NCBI GenBank assembly: GCA_014379595.1 | Contig: JACMLM010000040.1 | Span: 101,228-165,227 of the forward strand | Length of the DNA stretch: 64,000 nucleotides | DNA from: Anaerolineales bacterium | GTDB lineage: Bacteria; Chloroflexota; Anaerolineae; Anaerolineales; Villigracilaceae | Direction: 5' to 3' | Part shown: one piece after another, positions 50,462 to 59,204 of the stretch | Layout: each line of letters opens with the position of its first letter | Position numbering within the stretch: position 1 is the stretch's first letter | The notes under the pieces: model-generated | Told to the model about the DNA's origin: nothing | What the model saw: the letters and a program-made list of their open reading frames with translations, nothing else | Databases searched by the model: none | Position numbers and translations under genes: made by a program

Positions 50462-51813
50462 TTTTGTTCAACCACCAATTCATTTTGTAAATATTCATTC
50501 AGCGCTTTCGCGGCGCGGTCTGCATACATTTGACCGCGTTCCCGTTTGCCGATCTTCTTATCTAATTCAAGCTGAGGCAAAATTCCGAAGTTGGCTTTCA
50601 TGGGTTGAAAATCTTTCAGACTGGCATGTGTGATGTAGTGACAAAGCGCGCCAAGCATAGTTTCATGTGGAAGCGTTAGAAGCATTTCCTGTTTTAAAAC
50701 ACGCACAGCATTGATGCCTGCCAGCAGACCTGTGGCGATGTTTCCCATATACCCTTCCACGCCTGTGATCTGGCCTGCGAAGAAAAGATCATCGCGCGTG
50801 ATGTGCTGGAGGGTGGGGCGCAAGAGTTTTGGGGATGCAATAAATGTGTTGCGATGCATTTGGCCAAAGCGTTCGAACTCAGCATTTTCCAAACCAGGGA
50901 TCATACGCAGAACGCGTTTTTGTTCGGGGAATTTTAAATTGGTTTGAAAGCCAACGAGGTTATAAAGGCTGGCCGCGAGATTATCCTGACGAAGTTGAAC
51001 GACTGCATAAGGACGCCGATCGGTGCGATGATCGCGCAGGCCGACGGGGCGCATGGGGCCAAAGGCAAGTGAATCAGTTCCGCGCTCGGCGATGATCTCA
51101 ATTGGCAGGCAGCCCTCAAAGAATTGACCTGCTTTCACGCCTGAAAGAATGGCATCTTCAAATGAACGCAGTTCGATCCGTTCGGCGCTTTGCAGGGCAT
51201 TGACGAATGCATAATATTCTTCTTTTGTGAATGGACAATTTATATAGTCGCCTTCGTCCTGATCACCTTTGCCATAGCGTGATGCACGAAAGGCGATATT
51301 CATATTGATCGATTCAGCATGGACGATTGGCGCAATGGCATCGAAGAAAAAAAGATGTTCTTCGCTGCTGAGTGTGGCAATAGATCGTGACAGGCTTTCA
51401 GATGTAAGCGGACCACTCGCAACGATGACAGGGGTTTGTGGAATCTCCTTCATCTCTGCACGCACGATCTCAATATTTTGATGGCTTTCTATTTTCTGAG
51501 TGACCATACGTGCAAAAGCTTCGCGATCTACAGCCAGTGCTGCACCTGCGGGCAGTGCTGTTGATTCAGCACATTCAAGCAGCATGGAATTCAATTGCCT
51601 GAGTTCATTTTTCAAAACGCCAGATGCGCGGTCAGACAGATTTGAACCCAGTGAATTGGAGCAGACTAATTCAGCCAGATCACCGCTGAGATGTGCACCT
51701 GTTGGATTACTCGGACGCATTTCATAGAGCTTTACTTTGAATCCACTTTGTGCAGCTTGCCAGGCGGCTTCACTGCCTGCGAGTCCACCGCCGATTATTA
51801 TCATGTCAGTCAT
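50458..51813 (-). CDS. trmFO: tRNA U54 methyltransferase (folate/FAD dependent)
   Basis: 451 residues. The FAD-binding [14 protein letters not shown] (8-21), YEMRP and the [10 protein letters not shown] region with the active-site Cys (CSNSL) are the TrmFO signature. It uses methylenetetrahydrofolate and FADH2 to make m5U54 in tRNA. Coupled by overlap to the M28 peptidase gene downstream. Normal length and good confidence. Confidence 0.94.
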   Translation of the reverse strand: MTDMIIIGGGLAGSEAAWQAAQSGFKVKLYEMRPSNPTGAHLSGDLAELVCSNSLGSNLSDRASGVLKNELRQLNSMLLECAESTALPAGAALAVDREAFARMVTQKIESHQNIEIVRAEMKEIPQTPVIVASGPLTSESLSRSIATLSSEEHLFFFDAIAPIVHAESINMNIAFRASRYGKGDQDEGDYINCPFTKEEYYAFVNALQSAERIELRSFEDAILSGVKAGQFFEGCLPIEIIAERGTDSLAFGPMRPVGLRDHRTDRRPYAVVQLRQDNLAASLYNLVGFQTNLKFPEQKRVLRMIPGLENAEFERFGQMHRNTFIASPKLLRPTLQHITRDDLFFAGQITGVEGYMGNIATGLLAGINAVRVLKQEMLLTLPHETMLGALCHYITHASLKDFQPMKANFGILPQLELDKKIGKRERGQMYADRAAKALNEYLQNELVVEQK

Positions 51814-51849
51814 CTATGTATTTTACCATTCGTAGTAATAGTCCCCTTT

Positions 51850-51954
51850 TTATAGGAATGCTTCTACAACTTTGGGATCAAAATGCTTTCCCGATTGTTC
51901 CTGGATAAACTCAAGTTCTTTCTCTTTTGTCCATGCCAGGTTTTTATCATTCAT
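51850..51954 (-). pseudogene. 34-aa HD-GYP C-terminal remnant
   Basis: The frame MNDKNLAWTKEKELEFIQEQ then SGKHFDPKVVEAFL-stop matches the extreme C-terminus of HD-GYP domains (IxxxSGxHFDPxxVxAF). Its ATG overlaps the end of the CNNM/CBS gene (stop at 51947-51949), so it would be translated by coupling. It is either a relic of a deleted phosphodiesterase gene or a small peptide made from it. Confidence 0.5.
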
Positions 51955-53326
51955 CCGCCTTACTGCCCTCTGGCAGGAATAAACTTAGAGTGGCAATACG
52001 CAGACGATCCACTTTATCAACCCGTATACGAAGCTTATTGATCTCCACTTCATCGCCCACAGAGGCAAGCCTTCCCAAAGCATTGATGACCAGGCCAGCC
52101 ATGGTTTCGGCCTCATCTGTGGAGAAGCCAAAACCAAAGAGTTCGTTCACTTCATCTATACTTACACGCCCGGCCAGTTTAATGCGGCCATCGGGTAGTT
52201 TCAAAATCTCAGGCTCTGTTTCATCTGTTTCGTCGGGCAAATCTCCAAATACTTGTTCCAGTAAATCTGCCAGTGTGACAAGCCCCGCCGTACCTCCATA
52301 TTCATCTATCACGATTGCCATTTGTTGGCGGCGCTGCTTGAACTCTGTCAGCAACCGATCTATTCTGTTTGTTTGCGGCACAAAGACCACATCCGCCATT
52401 AAGGGTTTTAGATCCAGCATTTTCTGGCTGCCATCCAATAGGTGTTGATCATCGTTCGTGTCGGAAGTGATGATCTTCAATTGATCCAATTCTCGAGAGA
52501 TTTCCTCATAGTTCAGATGCTCCAGATCTTTGGAATTGACGATACCAATAATGTCATCCAGCGAATCCTGATAGACCGGAATACGAGTATGCGGCCGACG
52601 CTGCAAAAAATCGGTCAATGCATTGCGCTCGATTGCTGCCGGCAGGGCTTGCATCTCCAAACGCGGGACCATGACGGCGCGCGCTGTTGTATCTGAAAAG
52701 CGGACAACGCGATGTAAAATTTCCAATTCAGTGCCATTGATCTCGCCGCCTTCATGTGACTCTGTAAACAACATATCTAATTCTTCGGGGGAATGCACCT
52801 GGCTGTGGCCTTCGGCAGGATGAAAACCAATAAGGCGTAAAAGAAAATTTCCTATACCATTCAGCAACCATGTCAATGGATAGAAGACAGTGGCAAAGAA
52901 AGACATGGGACGACCGATCCAAAGCGCAGTGGTGGTTGGTTTTTGCAGTGCAATAGACTTTGGCATCAACTCGCCGATAATGACATGCAGGGCAGTCATT
53001 ATGAAATAAGCAAAGCCAGCTGCCAGCCCCGCAGAGCTGACTCCTGACCATTCCTCAGGTATCCAGGTGAAGAAAGGATGCAGGATCGGTTCCAGCGCCT
53101 CCTCACCTAAACCGCCCAGCAGAAGGGATGCGATGGTAATGCCCACTTGTGTAGCCGCAATGTAACGGTCAAGGTCACGCACGGCACGTTGGACTACAAC
53201 CGCTCCGCGGTTGCCTTCGGCAGCTAGTTGGTCAATGCGTGTCTTACGTACAGAGACAAGCGCAAATTCAGAAGCTACAAAGAAGGCATTGGCTAGAACC
53301 AGGATGAATATAATGATAATGTCCAT
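51947..53326 (-). CDS. CNNM/CorC-type membrane protein with CBS domains
   Basis: 459 residues: a DUF21/CNNM membrane domain (1-190), a CBS pair (about 210-330) and the C-terminal CorC/HlyC domain (about 345-440). Family members carry or regulate Mg2+/Co2+ transport. FFVASEFALVSVRKTRIDQL at the start and GLVTLADLLEQVFGDLPDE at the CBS/CorC junction are typical. Good match over the full family length. Confidence 0.88.
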   Translation of the reverse strand: MDIIIIFILVLANAFFVASEFALVSVRKTRIDQLAAEGNRGAVVVQRAVRDLDRYIAATQVGITIASLLLGGLGEEALEPILHPFFTWIPEEWSGVSSAGLAAGFAYFIMTALHVIIGELMPKSIALQKPTTTALWIGRPMSFFATVFYPLTWLLNGIGNFLLRLIGFHPAEGHSQVHSPEELDMLFTESHEGGEINGTELEILHRVVRFSDTTARAVMVPRLEMQALPAAIERNALTDFLQRRPHTRIPVYQDSLDDIIGIVNSKDLEHLNYEEISRELDQLKIITSDTNDDQHLLDGSQKMLDLKPLMADVVFVPQTNRIDRLLTEFKQRRQQMAIVIDEYGGTAGLVTLADLLEQVFGDLPDETDETEPEILKLPDGRIKLAGRVSIDEVNELFGFGFSTDEAETMAGLVINALGRLASVGDEVEINKLRIRVDKVDRLRIATLSLFLPEGSKADE

Positions 53327-53357
53327 TGCTACTGCTTTCCTTCACTCGGCATCTGCG

Positions 53358-54350
53358 TTAGTTTCCCGCTGAATACCATTTCAACACTCGTAATGCGCGC
53401 AGCGTGTTCCAGCGGCTCGGCCGGCCCTCGCTCTCATCCATCTCGACCGCCATCGTGCCGGGGTGCTGGTTCTCGAGCAGCCAGCGACCGTCACCGTCGC
53501 GCTTCGACTCGACCAGCTCGATAGCCTCAGCCATGCGCTCGTCCGGCGCTGTGCCGGCTCTGCGCAGGTACTCGAGTCCCCGCAACACGTCGTAGTGCCA
53601 CCAGGTCGGGAAGGCGAAGCGCGTAAACGCAGATTTGCCTGTGCGGTCTTGCCCGATCACCTCGCCAGTGGACAGACGGTGGAAGAGGCGACGATCGAGC
53701 AGATATTCCTCCCCGCGATGACGGGACTCCGTTACCTCGGCGCTGTTCCCGCCGGCCAGTTCGTATTCAAGTAGGGCTTCCAGCACGCAGATTGTAGTGT
53801 TGAACGACGACCGCGTCGAGCCGTTCTCAGCTTCGCAGTTCCAGCCGCCGTCGGGTAACTGCTCGCCAAGCAACAAGTTGAGTATACGCTCACTTTGCGT
53901 GTCCTGTCCAAAGTAGGCGCTGCTCGCCCACACCTGACCGTTGATGCATGGTTCCACCTCTCCAGCGAAGAAGGGATTGCCATCAAACTCCGCTCCTCGC
54001 CAAGTGCCGTCCCAGTCCCATCCCTTCCACCTCACCTGGTCACGTACCAACCCCACCGCATGGCGTGCCTCGTCGCTTGCGGGGTCAAGACCCATTTCTC
54101 GCAGCAGTGACAAAATGTGCATCGTGGAGTCCCAGCCGTGGTTCCACGCTTCGCCAGCCCACGAACCGTCTGCTCCCTGCAGGGCGAGTAGTTGTGCACC
54201 CCAGCCCTCCGTTGCTACTTTAGCGCGCGCGGCCGCGACCTCCTCAGCCGGTGCATTGGTCAGATCGCGCATTACCTGCCAGCGGATGGAAGGGTCAGAA
54301 TCAAGCAGCCACTGTATGACCGGTTTATCAAGTTGTGGATTGATCATCAT
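53358..54350 (-). CDS. terpene-cyclase/prenyltransferase-fold (alpha-alpha toroid) protein
   Basis: 330 residues with repeated QW-like motifs: LQGADGSWAGEAWNHGWDST, LPDGGWNCE, and DGRWLLENQHPG. This is the toroid fold of squalene-hopene cyclases and prenyltransferase subunits, but it is half the length of a cyclase and the DXDD catalytic motif is not seen, so it is probably not a cyclase. The gene is strikingly GC-rich beside its neighbours and looks imported. AAGGAG precedes the ATG. Confidence 0.75.
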   Translation of the reverse strand: MMINPQLDKPVIQWLLDSDPSIRWQVMRDLTNAPAEEVAAARAKVATEGWGAQLLALQGADGSWAGEAWNHGWDSTMHILSLLREMGLDPASDEARHAVGLVRDQVRWKGWDWDGTWRGAEFDGNPFFAGEVEPCINGQVWASSAYFGQDTQSERILNLLLGEQLPDGGWNCEAENGSTRSSFNTTICVLEALLEYELAGGNSAEVTESRHRGEEYLLDRRLFHRLSTGEVIGQDRTGKSAFTRFAFPTWWHYDVLRGLEYLRRAGTAPDERMAEAIELVESKRDGDGRWLLENQHPGTMAVEMDESEGRPSRWNTLRALRVLKWYSAGN

Positions 54351-54387
54351 TTATTGGTTCTCCTTACTCTATACAATACCGAACTTG

Positions 54388-55242
54388 TCAAATCTCAATA
54401 TTATCAATTTGCACAACAGCATATTTTATAAATTCCAGCGATTCATAAAGTAATGTTTGTTCTGCTCGCTGACGTATTTTTACTAAAAACCGAACACCCT
54501 CGCGTTCATTCCATGCCTGGTCAATTATATGTACCCATTTTGGTTCCACAAATTGTTTGGCCCATTTTACACCAGCCTTTTTAGACTGCACTGTCCCAGT
54601 CTGAAGAGTATGCAGCATTCGACAATACGTCAGAACAGCAAAAGACTGACCAAACCTGGAATTAAAAAAACTGAGAGGGCGATTTATTTCATCTTCGAAG
54701 AGTTTCATTACTTGAAGCATAGCCTTTTTTATTTCGTTATATAATTCAACTAAGGGAATTGGCTGCATGATTATTTCAGGCTTTTGACCCATCAACGTAA
54801 TTCCACGCTCTCGAAGGATCCAACGAACATGCCATTGGTTATCGTGAGTTGACTGTTCATAGCTGGTGCTGCCATTATCAAAGTAATAAAGTTTCTTTTG
54901 TCCTACGGTACTCCAATCGTTGAGATCGTTGATACTTATATATGATCCTTCTAAATGTTGTGCAGGATAACAATCCATGTTGTGAATTTTTATCTGAATT
55001 TCTTGAAGTGCTTTCATGTTTGTTTCAGTTAATTCAGCATGGGTCACAACTAAAAAGTCTACATCACTATCTAGATCGAAATCACCTGAAGCAAGGGAGC
55101 CAACAAGATATATGCCAATGAGATTTCCTGCTAATTCTGCTTTAATTTCAGCTACAAAGGTGTTAAGTACTTCCCGTAGTTCGGGATAAGGATGGGTGGG
55201 TACCCTTGCGTCATCGAGAAATTTATAGACATCTTTTCCCAT
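54388..55242 (-). CDS. aminoglycoside nucleotidyltransferase-like protein
   Basis: 284 residues. The nucleotidyltransferase core GSLASGDFDLDSDVDFLVV has the G-S motif and catalytic Asp60 and Asp62; the C-terminal helical part resembles the AadA/ANT(9) substrate domain. Such enzymes adenylate streptomycin or spectinomycin, but related proteins have unknown substrates, so drug resistance is not shown by sequence. AAAGGA precedes the ATG. Divergent from the ABC exporter. Confidence 0.8.
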   Translation of the reverse strand: MGKDVYKFLDDARVPTHPYPELREVLNTFVAEIKAELAGNLIGIYLVGSLASGDFDLDSDVDFLVVTHAELTETNMKALQEIQIKIHNMDCYPAQHLEGSYISINDLNDWSTVGQKKLYYFDNGSTSYEQSTHDNQWHVRWILRERGITLMGQKPEIIMQPIPLVELYNEIKKAMLQVMKLFEDEINRPLSFFNSRFGQSFAVLTYCRMLHTLQTGTVQSKKAGVKWAKQFVEPKWVHIIDQAWNEREGVRFLVKIRQRAEQTLLYESLEFIKYAVVQIDNIEI

Positions 55243-55495
55243 AACAATTCCTTTAGGTAATCACTGATGAGTTAATGAAACAGGTTCTATTGTATCTCGC
55301 TATGGAACTTGCGTATTGAAGCAGCATAAATATATGTAATTGTTGACGCTGTTATCGATCCACATTGGCAATACCATCGCCTTTGGTTAGGCCTTCATTA
55401 AAACATCAGCGGCGTAAATCTATTTTTATCACCCTTTATCCTCTAAGAAAAACGATTTTTTATTATCACGCAAATTTTTATTTTTTTACTCGCGG

Positions 55496-55501
55496 TATAC
55501 T
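55496..55501 (+). promoter_or_regulatory. -10 element close to the ABC gene start
   Basis: TATACT lies six bases before the ATG at 55508 and no ribosome-binding site is visible, which suggests a leaderless mRNA. The -35 is not consensus. Confidence 0.4.
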
Positions 55502-55507
55502 TGCTTT

Positions 55508-56416
55508 ATGACTTTTGCCATCGAAACAAATCAACTCTCAAAACGCTTTGGCGATGTGCTGGCCGTGGATTCTGTCAACTTACATGTGAGGCAAGGTGAG
55601 ATATATGGTTTCCTGGGTCTCAACGGGGCGGGCAAAACCACAACCATTCGCACATTGTTAGGGATGATTAGCCCAAGCGCTGGAAACGCCAAAGTATTGG
55701 GGCAGGAAGTCGGCCCACATGGACATGGTCCTTGGGATAGGGTGGGACATCTTGTTGAATCACCATCGGCATATCCTGAGTTGACCGTGCATGAAAATCT
55801 GGAGATCACGCGCCGCCTGCATCATATAACGGACTCGGATGCAACGACACGCATTATGGAACGGCTGGCACTTGCTTCCTACGCGAGCAGAAAAGCTGGC
55901 ACGCTTTCCATGGGAAACCTCCAACGCCTCGGGCTTGCACGGGCACTATTACATGAGCCTGAGTTATTAATACTCGATGAACCCGCCAATGGGCTTGACC
56001 CCGCGGGTGTGATTGAGATTCGCAATTTGCTGGAGTCGCTTGCCAGTGAAAAAGGAATTACTATTTTTATGTCCAGCCATATTCTGACGGAAGTGAATAG
56101 GCTGGCAACGCGTATTGGTATCATTCACAAAGGAAGGTTGATCGAAGAATTGGATGCAGACCAGCTTGAAAAATTGCGTGCCAAACGACTTGAAGTGCAG
56201 GTACGTAACTTTGAAGGCGCGCAGATCAGCCTGCAAAGCGCGGGATACAAATTGACAACCCAAGATAAAACAATTACGCTCGAAGATGACTATGCTACTG
56301 AACATCCTGATGAGATCGCGCGGATTCTAGTCAATGCGGGCAACCCGCCTACCCGCCTGGCTGTGGAACAACAAAATCTTGAAGAGCATTTTATGCAAAT
56401 TATAGGAGGGGTATAG
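55508..56416 (+). CDS. ABC transporter ATP-binding protein (BcrA/CcmA-like)
   Basis: 302 residues: Walker A GLNGAGKTT (37-45), signature LSMGNLQRLGLARALL, Walker B LLILDEPANGLDP and the H-loop MSSHIL. After the ATPase domain (to about 220) comes an accessory domain of about 80 residues. Partner of the membrane protein that starts at its stop codon (overlap at 56416). Probably an exporter of a small molecule or lipid; the substrate is unknown. Confidence 0.92.
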   Translation: MTFAIETNQLSKRFGDVLAVDSVNLHVRQGEIYGFLGLNGAGKTTTIRTLLGMISPSAGNAKVLGQEVGPHGHGPWDRVGHLVESPSAYPELTVHENLEITRRLHHITDSDATTRIMERLALASYASRKAGTLSMGNLQRLGLARALLHEPELLILDEPANGLDPAGVIEIRNLLESLASEKGITIFMSSHILTEVNRLATRIGIIHKGRLIEELDADQLEKLRAKRLEVQVRNFEGAQISLQSAGYKLTTQDKTITLEDDYATEHPDEIARILVNAGNPPTRLAVEQQNLEEHFMQIIGGV

Positions 56417-57204
56417 TGGATGCTTTTCTTTCCGCACTTTGGGCAGAGTCTCTGAAAGCTCGTCGTTCGAGAGTGCCTTTACTTGCATCCATGGGTTTCA
56501 CGCTTGCACCGCTGATGGACGGATTGTTTATGTTCATTATGAAAGATCCCGAACGTGCCAGAGAGATGGGCTTATTAAGTGTCAAAGCGCAATTGGCAAT
56601 GAGCACGGCAGACTGGACTACTTTTTTTGGCGTGTTGGCACAAGCTATTGCGGTGGGTGGCGTGATCGTGTTCTCCATTGTTACAGCCTGGATTTTTGGG
56701 CGTGAATTTTCCGACCATACCATTAAAGATCTACTTGCCTTGCCTACTTCACGCGAGAAAATTGTTGGAGCAAAACTTCTTATCCTTTCGGCATGGGGCT
56801 TCGCGACCACCTTATGGATTTATTTGATCGGTCTCGTTGTTGGTGCTCTCATAGACATCCCAGGCTGGACAAATCAACTTGCATGGCAATCTCTCAGTGA
56901 TGTGTTTGTCACTGCCATAATGAGCTTGCTATTGATGACGCCTGTAGCCTTCATAGCCAGTATGGGACGTGGCTATCTTCCTCCTCTTGCCTGGGCTGTG
57001 CTTACTATTTTCTTCTCGCAGATCATTGCCGCTACAGGCTGGGGAGACTGGTTTCCATGGTCTGTGCCTGCGCTCTATAGCGGAGTCGTTGGCCCGCGCT
57101 CAGAGCAATTGGGAATTCATAGTTATGTGCTGGTGATGCTTGCCGGCATCGCCGGGCTAGTTGCCACATTTTGGTGGTGGCGCAACGCTGACCAAACTCG
57201 TTGA
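56416..57204 (+). CDS. ABC-2-type membrane subunit
   Basis: 262 residues with six hydrophobic segments and a cytosolic start (FLSALWAESLKARRSRVPLL), typical of BcrB/ABC-2 permeases (FGREFSDHTIKDLLALPTSR follows). The start is GTG overlapping the ATPase stop (TAGTG), with AGGAGGGG upstream, an excellent ribosome-binding site. Together the two genes make a complete half-size exporter. Confidence 0.87.
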   Translation: MDAFLSALWAESLKARRSRVPLLASMGFTLAPLMDGLFMFIMKDPERAREMGLLSVKAQLAMSTADWTTFFGVLAQAIAVGGVIVFSIVTAWIFGREFSDHTIKDLLALPTSREKIVGAKLLILSAWGFATTLWIYLIGLVVGALIDIPGWTNQLAWQSLSDVFVTAIMSLLLMTPVAFIASMGRGYLPPLAWAVLTIFFSQIIAATGWGDWFPWSVPALYSGVVGPRSEQLGIHSYVLVMLAGIAGLVATFWWWRNADQTR

Positions 57205-57218
57205 AAATGTGGCTCTGA

Positions 57219-58397
57219 TCATGGAATCTCTTTTAGCTTTCTGAGAAGCGGCACCATTGTCAGTCCTTGAGCAAATATGGAAAAAGCCACCACACCAAAA
57301 GCGACAGTAACAATCGCTTCACGCTGAGGGAGTTCTGGTGGTAACCCAAGTGCTAACGCCAGGGCCAATGCACCTCGTAAGCCTCCCCAAAATAAAGTAT
57401 GTTGATGCCCCGTGCTGACCTTTAAAGCAGAGCGCGAAAACAAAGCAGATAAAGGATAAACGGCGATAGCCCTGCCGACAAGGACGAGAACAACTGCGAC
57501 ACCGATAGGGAGGATCAAATTCGTAAAATCCTGACGCGCTTCACGGATGCCGATCAGAATGAAAATTAGAGAGTTGGCGACAAAGGCAATATATTCCCAA
57601 AATGATTCAACAGCTTCCCGTCCTTTATCGCTAAATGAACCTAGCGAACCAATGTTCCCTGTTAACAAACCTGCTACGAGGGTAGCCAAAACGCCTGATA
57701 CGTGAAAATGCTCGGCCAGTAAAAACGAACCGTAGGCAGCGACTGTGGTAAGCGTAATCTCAATCAAATGGTCATCAGTTCGGCCGGCCAGTAATAATAC
57801 GCTGCCTGCAACCAATACACCGCAAAGGATTCCACCTGCAACGGTAACGACCAAGGTCTGTACAGTGCCAACGGCAGTTATGCTGCCTCCTACCGCGAAG
57901 GCAAGAGCGATGTTGAAAGCAACTGCCGCTGTACCATCATTGAATAAACTCTCTGCTTCCACCAGCAAACGTAAACGCCCATGCACACCCGCCTCTTTAA
58001 AAGTGGCGATCACAGATACAGGGTCAGTTGCAGCAATCAATATGCCAAAAAGGATCGCGCTTTGCCATTGCCACTGAACGAAATAGTGCATTCCCGCAGC
58101 GGTGAGCCCGGCTGAGAGCAAAACCCCAACAGTTGCCAACGTGAGGATGACAGGCAGATCGCGGCGTAGTTCCTGCCATTTAATGTAAATTGCAGCTTCG
58201 TAAATGAGAGGTGGCAGGAAGATGGAGAAGATCAGTTCTTTTGTGAGGTTTATCTCGGGCATGAATGGCAGCAGTGCCAAAACGATACCTGCCACCACCA
58301 AACCAATTGTGTAGGGAATTTTTAGCAGCCGCGCGGCCATGGCCACAAGCGCTGCAATCAAAAGCAGTGCTGCAATTAATTCAATACTGATATTCAT
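57219..58397 (-). CDS. CPA1-type Na+/H+ antiporter
   Basis: 392 residues, about 12 helices. IAATDPVSVIATFKEAGVHG and VEAESLFNDGTAAVAFNIAL carry the two membrane Asp motifs (TDP and FNDG) of CPA1 exchangers. It swaps Na+ or K+ for H+ to control pH and salt. There is no long cytosolic C-terminus, so regulation by a tail is unlikely. It ends 15 bases after the end of the convergent exporter gene. Confidence 0.9.
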   Translation of the reverse strand: MNISIELIAALLLIAALVAMAARLLKIPYTIGLVVAGIVLALLPFMPEINLTKELIFSIFLPPLIYEAAIYIKWQELRRDLPVILTLATVGVLLSAGLTAAGMHYFVQWQWQSAILFGILIAATDPVSVIATFKEAGVHGRLRLLVEAESLFNDGTAAVAFNIALAFAVGGSITAVGTVQTLVVTVAGGILCGVLVAGSVLLLAGRTDDHLIEITLTTVAAYGSFLLAEHFHVSGVLATLVAGLLTGNIGSLGSFSDKGREAVESFWEYIAFVANSLIFILIGIREARQDFTNLILPIGVAVVLVLVGRAIAVYPLSALFSRSALKVSTGHQHTLFWGGLRGALALALALGLPPELPQREAIVTVAFGVVAFSIFAQGLTMVPLLRKLKEIP

Positions 58398-58472
58398 ATG
58401 CCCTCAATTCCATAGCTAATGTCCAATGGCTGCACCACAGGATTCTATTTTACCTCTTGATAAAAACAAAAC

Positions 58473-58507
58473 GTTCGCTGATGGATGAGAGGCATCCATC
58501 AGCGAAC
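58473..58507 (-). terminator. 15-bp perfect hairpin with T-run
   Basis: GTTCGCTGATGGATG and its complement around a five-base loop; on the minus strand GTTTTGTTTTT follows. It lies 201 bases after the CsbD-like gene stop and 76 bases upstream of the antiporter start. Confidence 0.7.
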
Positions 58508-58633
58508 ATATATAGTACACACATTTATGATATTCAACATTGATTACATAAGCAAAGCGCGTATGAGCCAGCTTTTTTTTCAAAGAGGGGAATTGCCCCG
58601 GCTGCAAGGGGATCACAGCAAAGAGTATTCAAA

Positions 58634-58681
58634 ATCATCCTCTTGCATGATGTTTCTCACTGCATCATGCAAGAGGATGAT
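58634..58681 (-). terminator. 18-bp perfect hairpin after the CsbD-like gene
   Basis: ATCATCCTCTTGCATGAT and its perfect complement around a 12-base loop, 26 bases after the CsbD-like stop at 58708. The following T-run is weak; with the hairpin at 58473 it forms a double stop. Confidence 0.6.
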
Positions 58682-58707
58682 ACTTTTAAAAATATAGTTA
58701 GCCTGTT

Positions 58708-59013
58708 CTATGAACTTCTTTCAAGATCTTTTTTGTCAGAGGCAGGTGCATCATCCTCATCGAAACCACCATTCATATCAAGCCCTGTGCCTATCGTGGT
58801 ATCTGTATCTTCAGGATCGTACTCGGCCAGATGCCTTTCAATTTCTGCCTGGGCTGCTTCTCTCGTATGACCATACCTGCTTTGTAGGACAGTGAGCAGT
58901 TGATCTTGATCACCATCGATCAGATCAAGGTCGTCTTCGGTTAGTTGATCCCACCATTCACTGACTTGCTCGCGCATATCGGTCCAATTATCCTGCAAAA
59001 TGTTAGTAGTCAT
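58708..59013 (-). CDS. CsbD-like stress protein with acidic tail
   Basis: 101 residues: NWTDMREQVSEWWDQLTEDD, LDLIDGDQDQLLTVLQSRYG and HTREAAQAEIERHL, close to the protein at 25115-25366, followed by a long Asp/Glu-rich tail (DPEDTDTT, FDEDDAPASD). AAAAAAGGAG precedes the ATG. The gene's upstream block shares about 42 bases with the one at 25416-25457, so the two are probably controlled together. Confidence 0.8.
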   Translation of the reverse strand: MTTNILQDNWTDMREQVSEWWDQLTEDDLDLIDGDQDQLLTVLQSRYGHTREAAQAEIERHLAEYDPEDTDTTIGTGLDMNGGFDEDDAPASDKKDLERSS

Positions 59014-59096
59014 TGTATGCTCCTTTTTTGTACAATTTTGATAAAGATAAATTTAACGATGGAATGATGATCATCGCAAAATTTGTTAGGCATAGA

Positions 59097-59149
59097 ATAA
59101 CAGAACAGGCTATCACCGTCCCAAACAGAGACTATTAATTGTCTAAATT
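59097..59149 (-). promoter_or_regulatory. conserved upstream block of CsbD paralogue, copy B
   Basis: 59108-59149 matches 25416-25457 at nearly every base. GTTTGG on the minus strand is at 59121-59126; the facing -10-like hexamer is weaker (TGTTAT, 18-base spacer). The similarity ends outside the block. Confidence 0.6.
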
Positions 59150-59204
59150 ATTGGTAGAGAAATGGGTTTGTTCTATTGCTTTCCCCAAGCTGCTTACAAC
59201 AAAA

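Noticed and set aside
54388..55242. Calling this a proven aminoglycoside-resistance gene
   Set aside because: The nucleotidyltransferase core is clear but substrate residues cannot be judged by eye; kept as ANT-like only.
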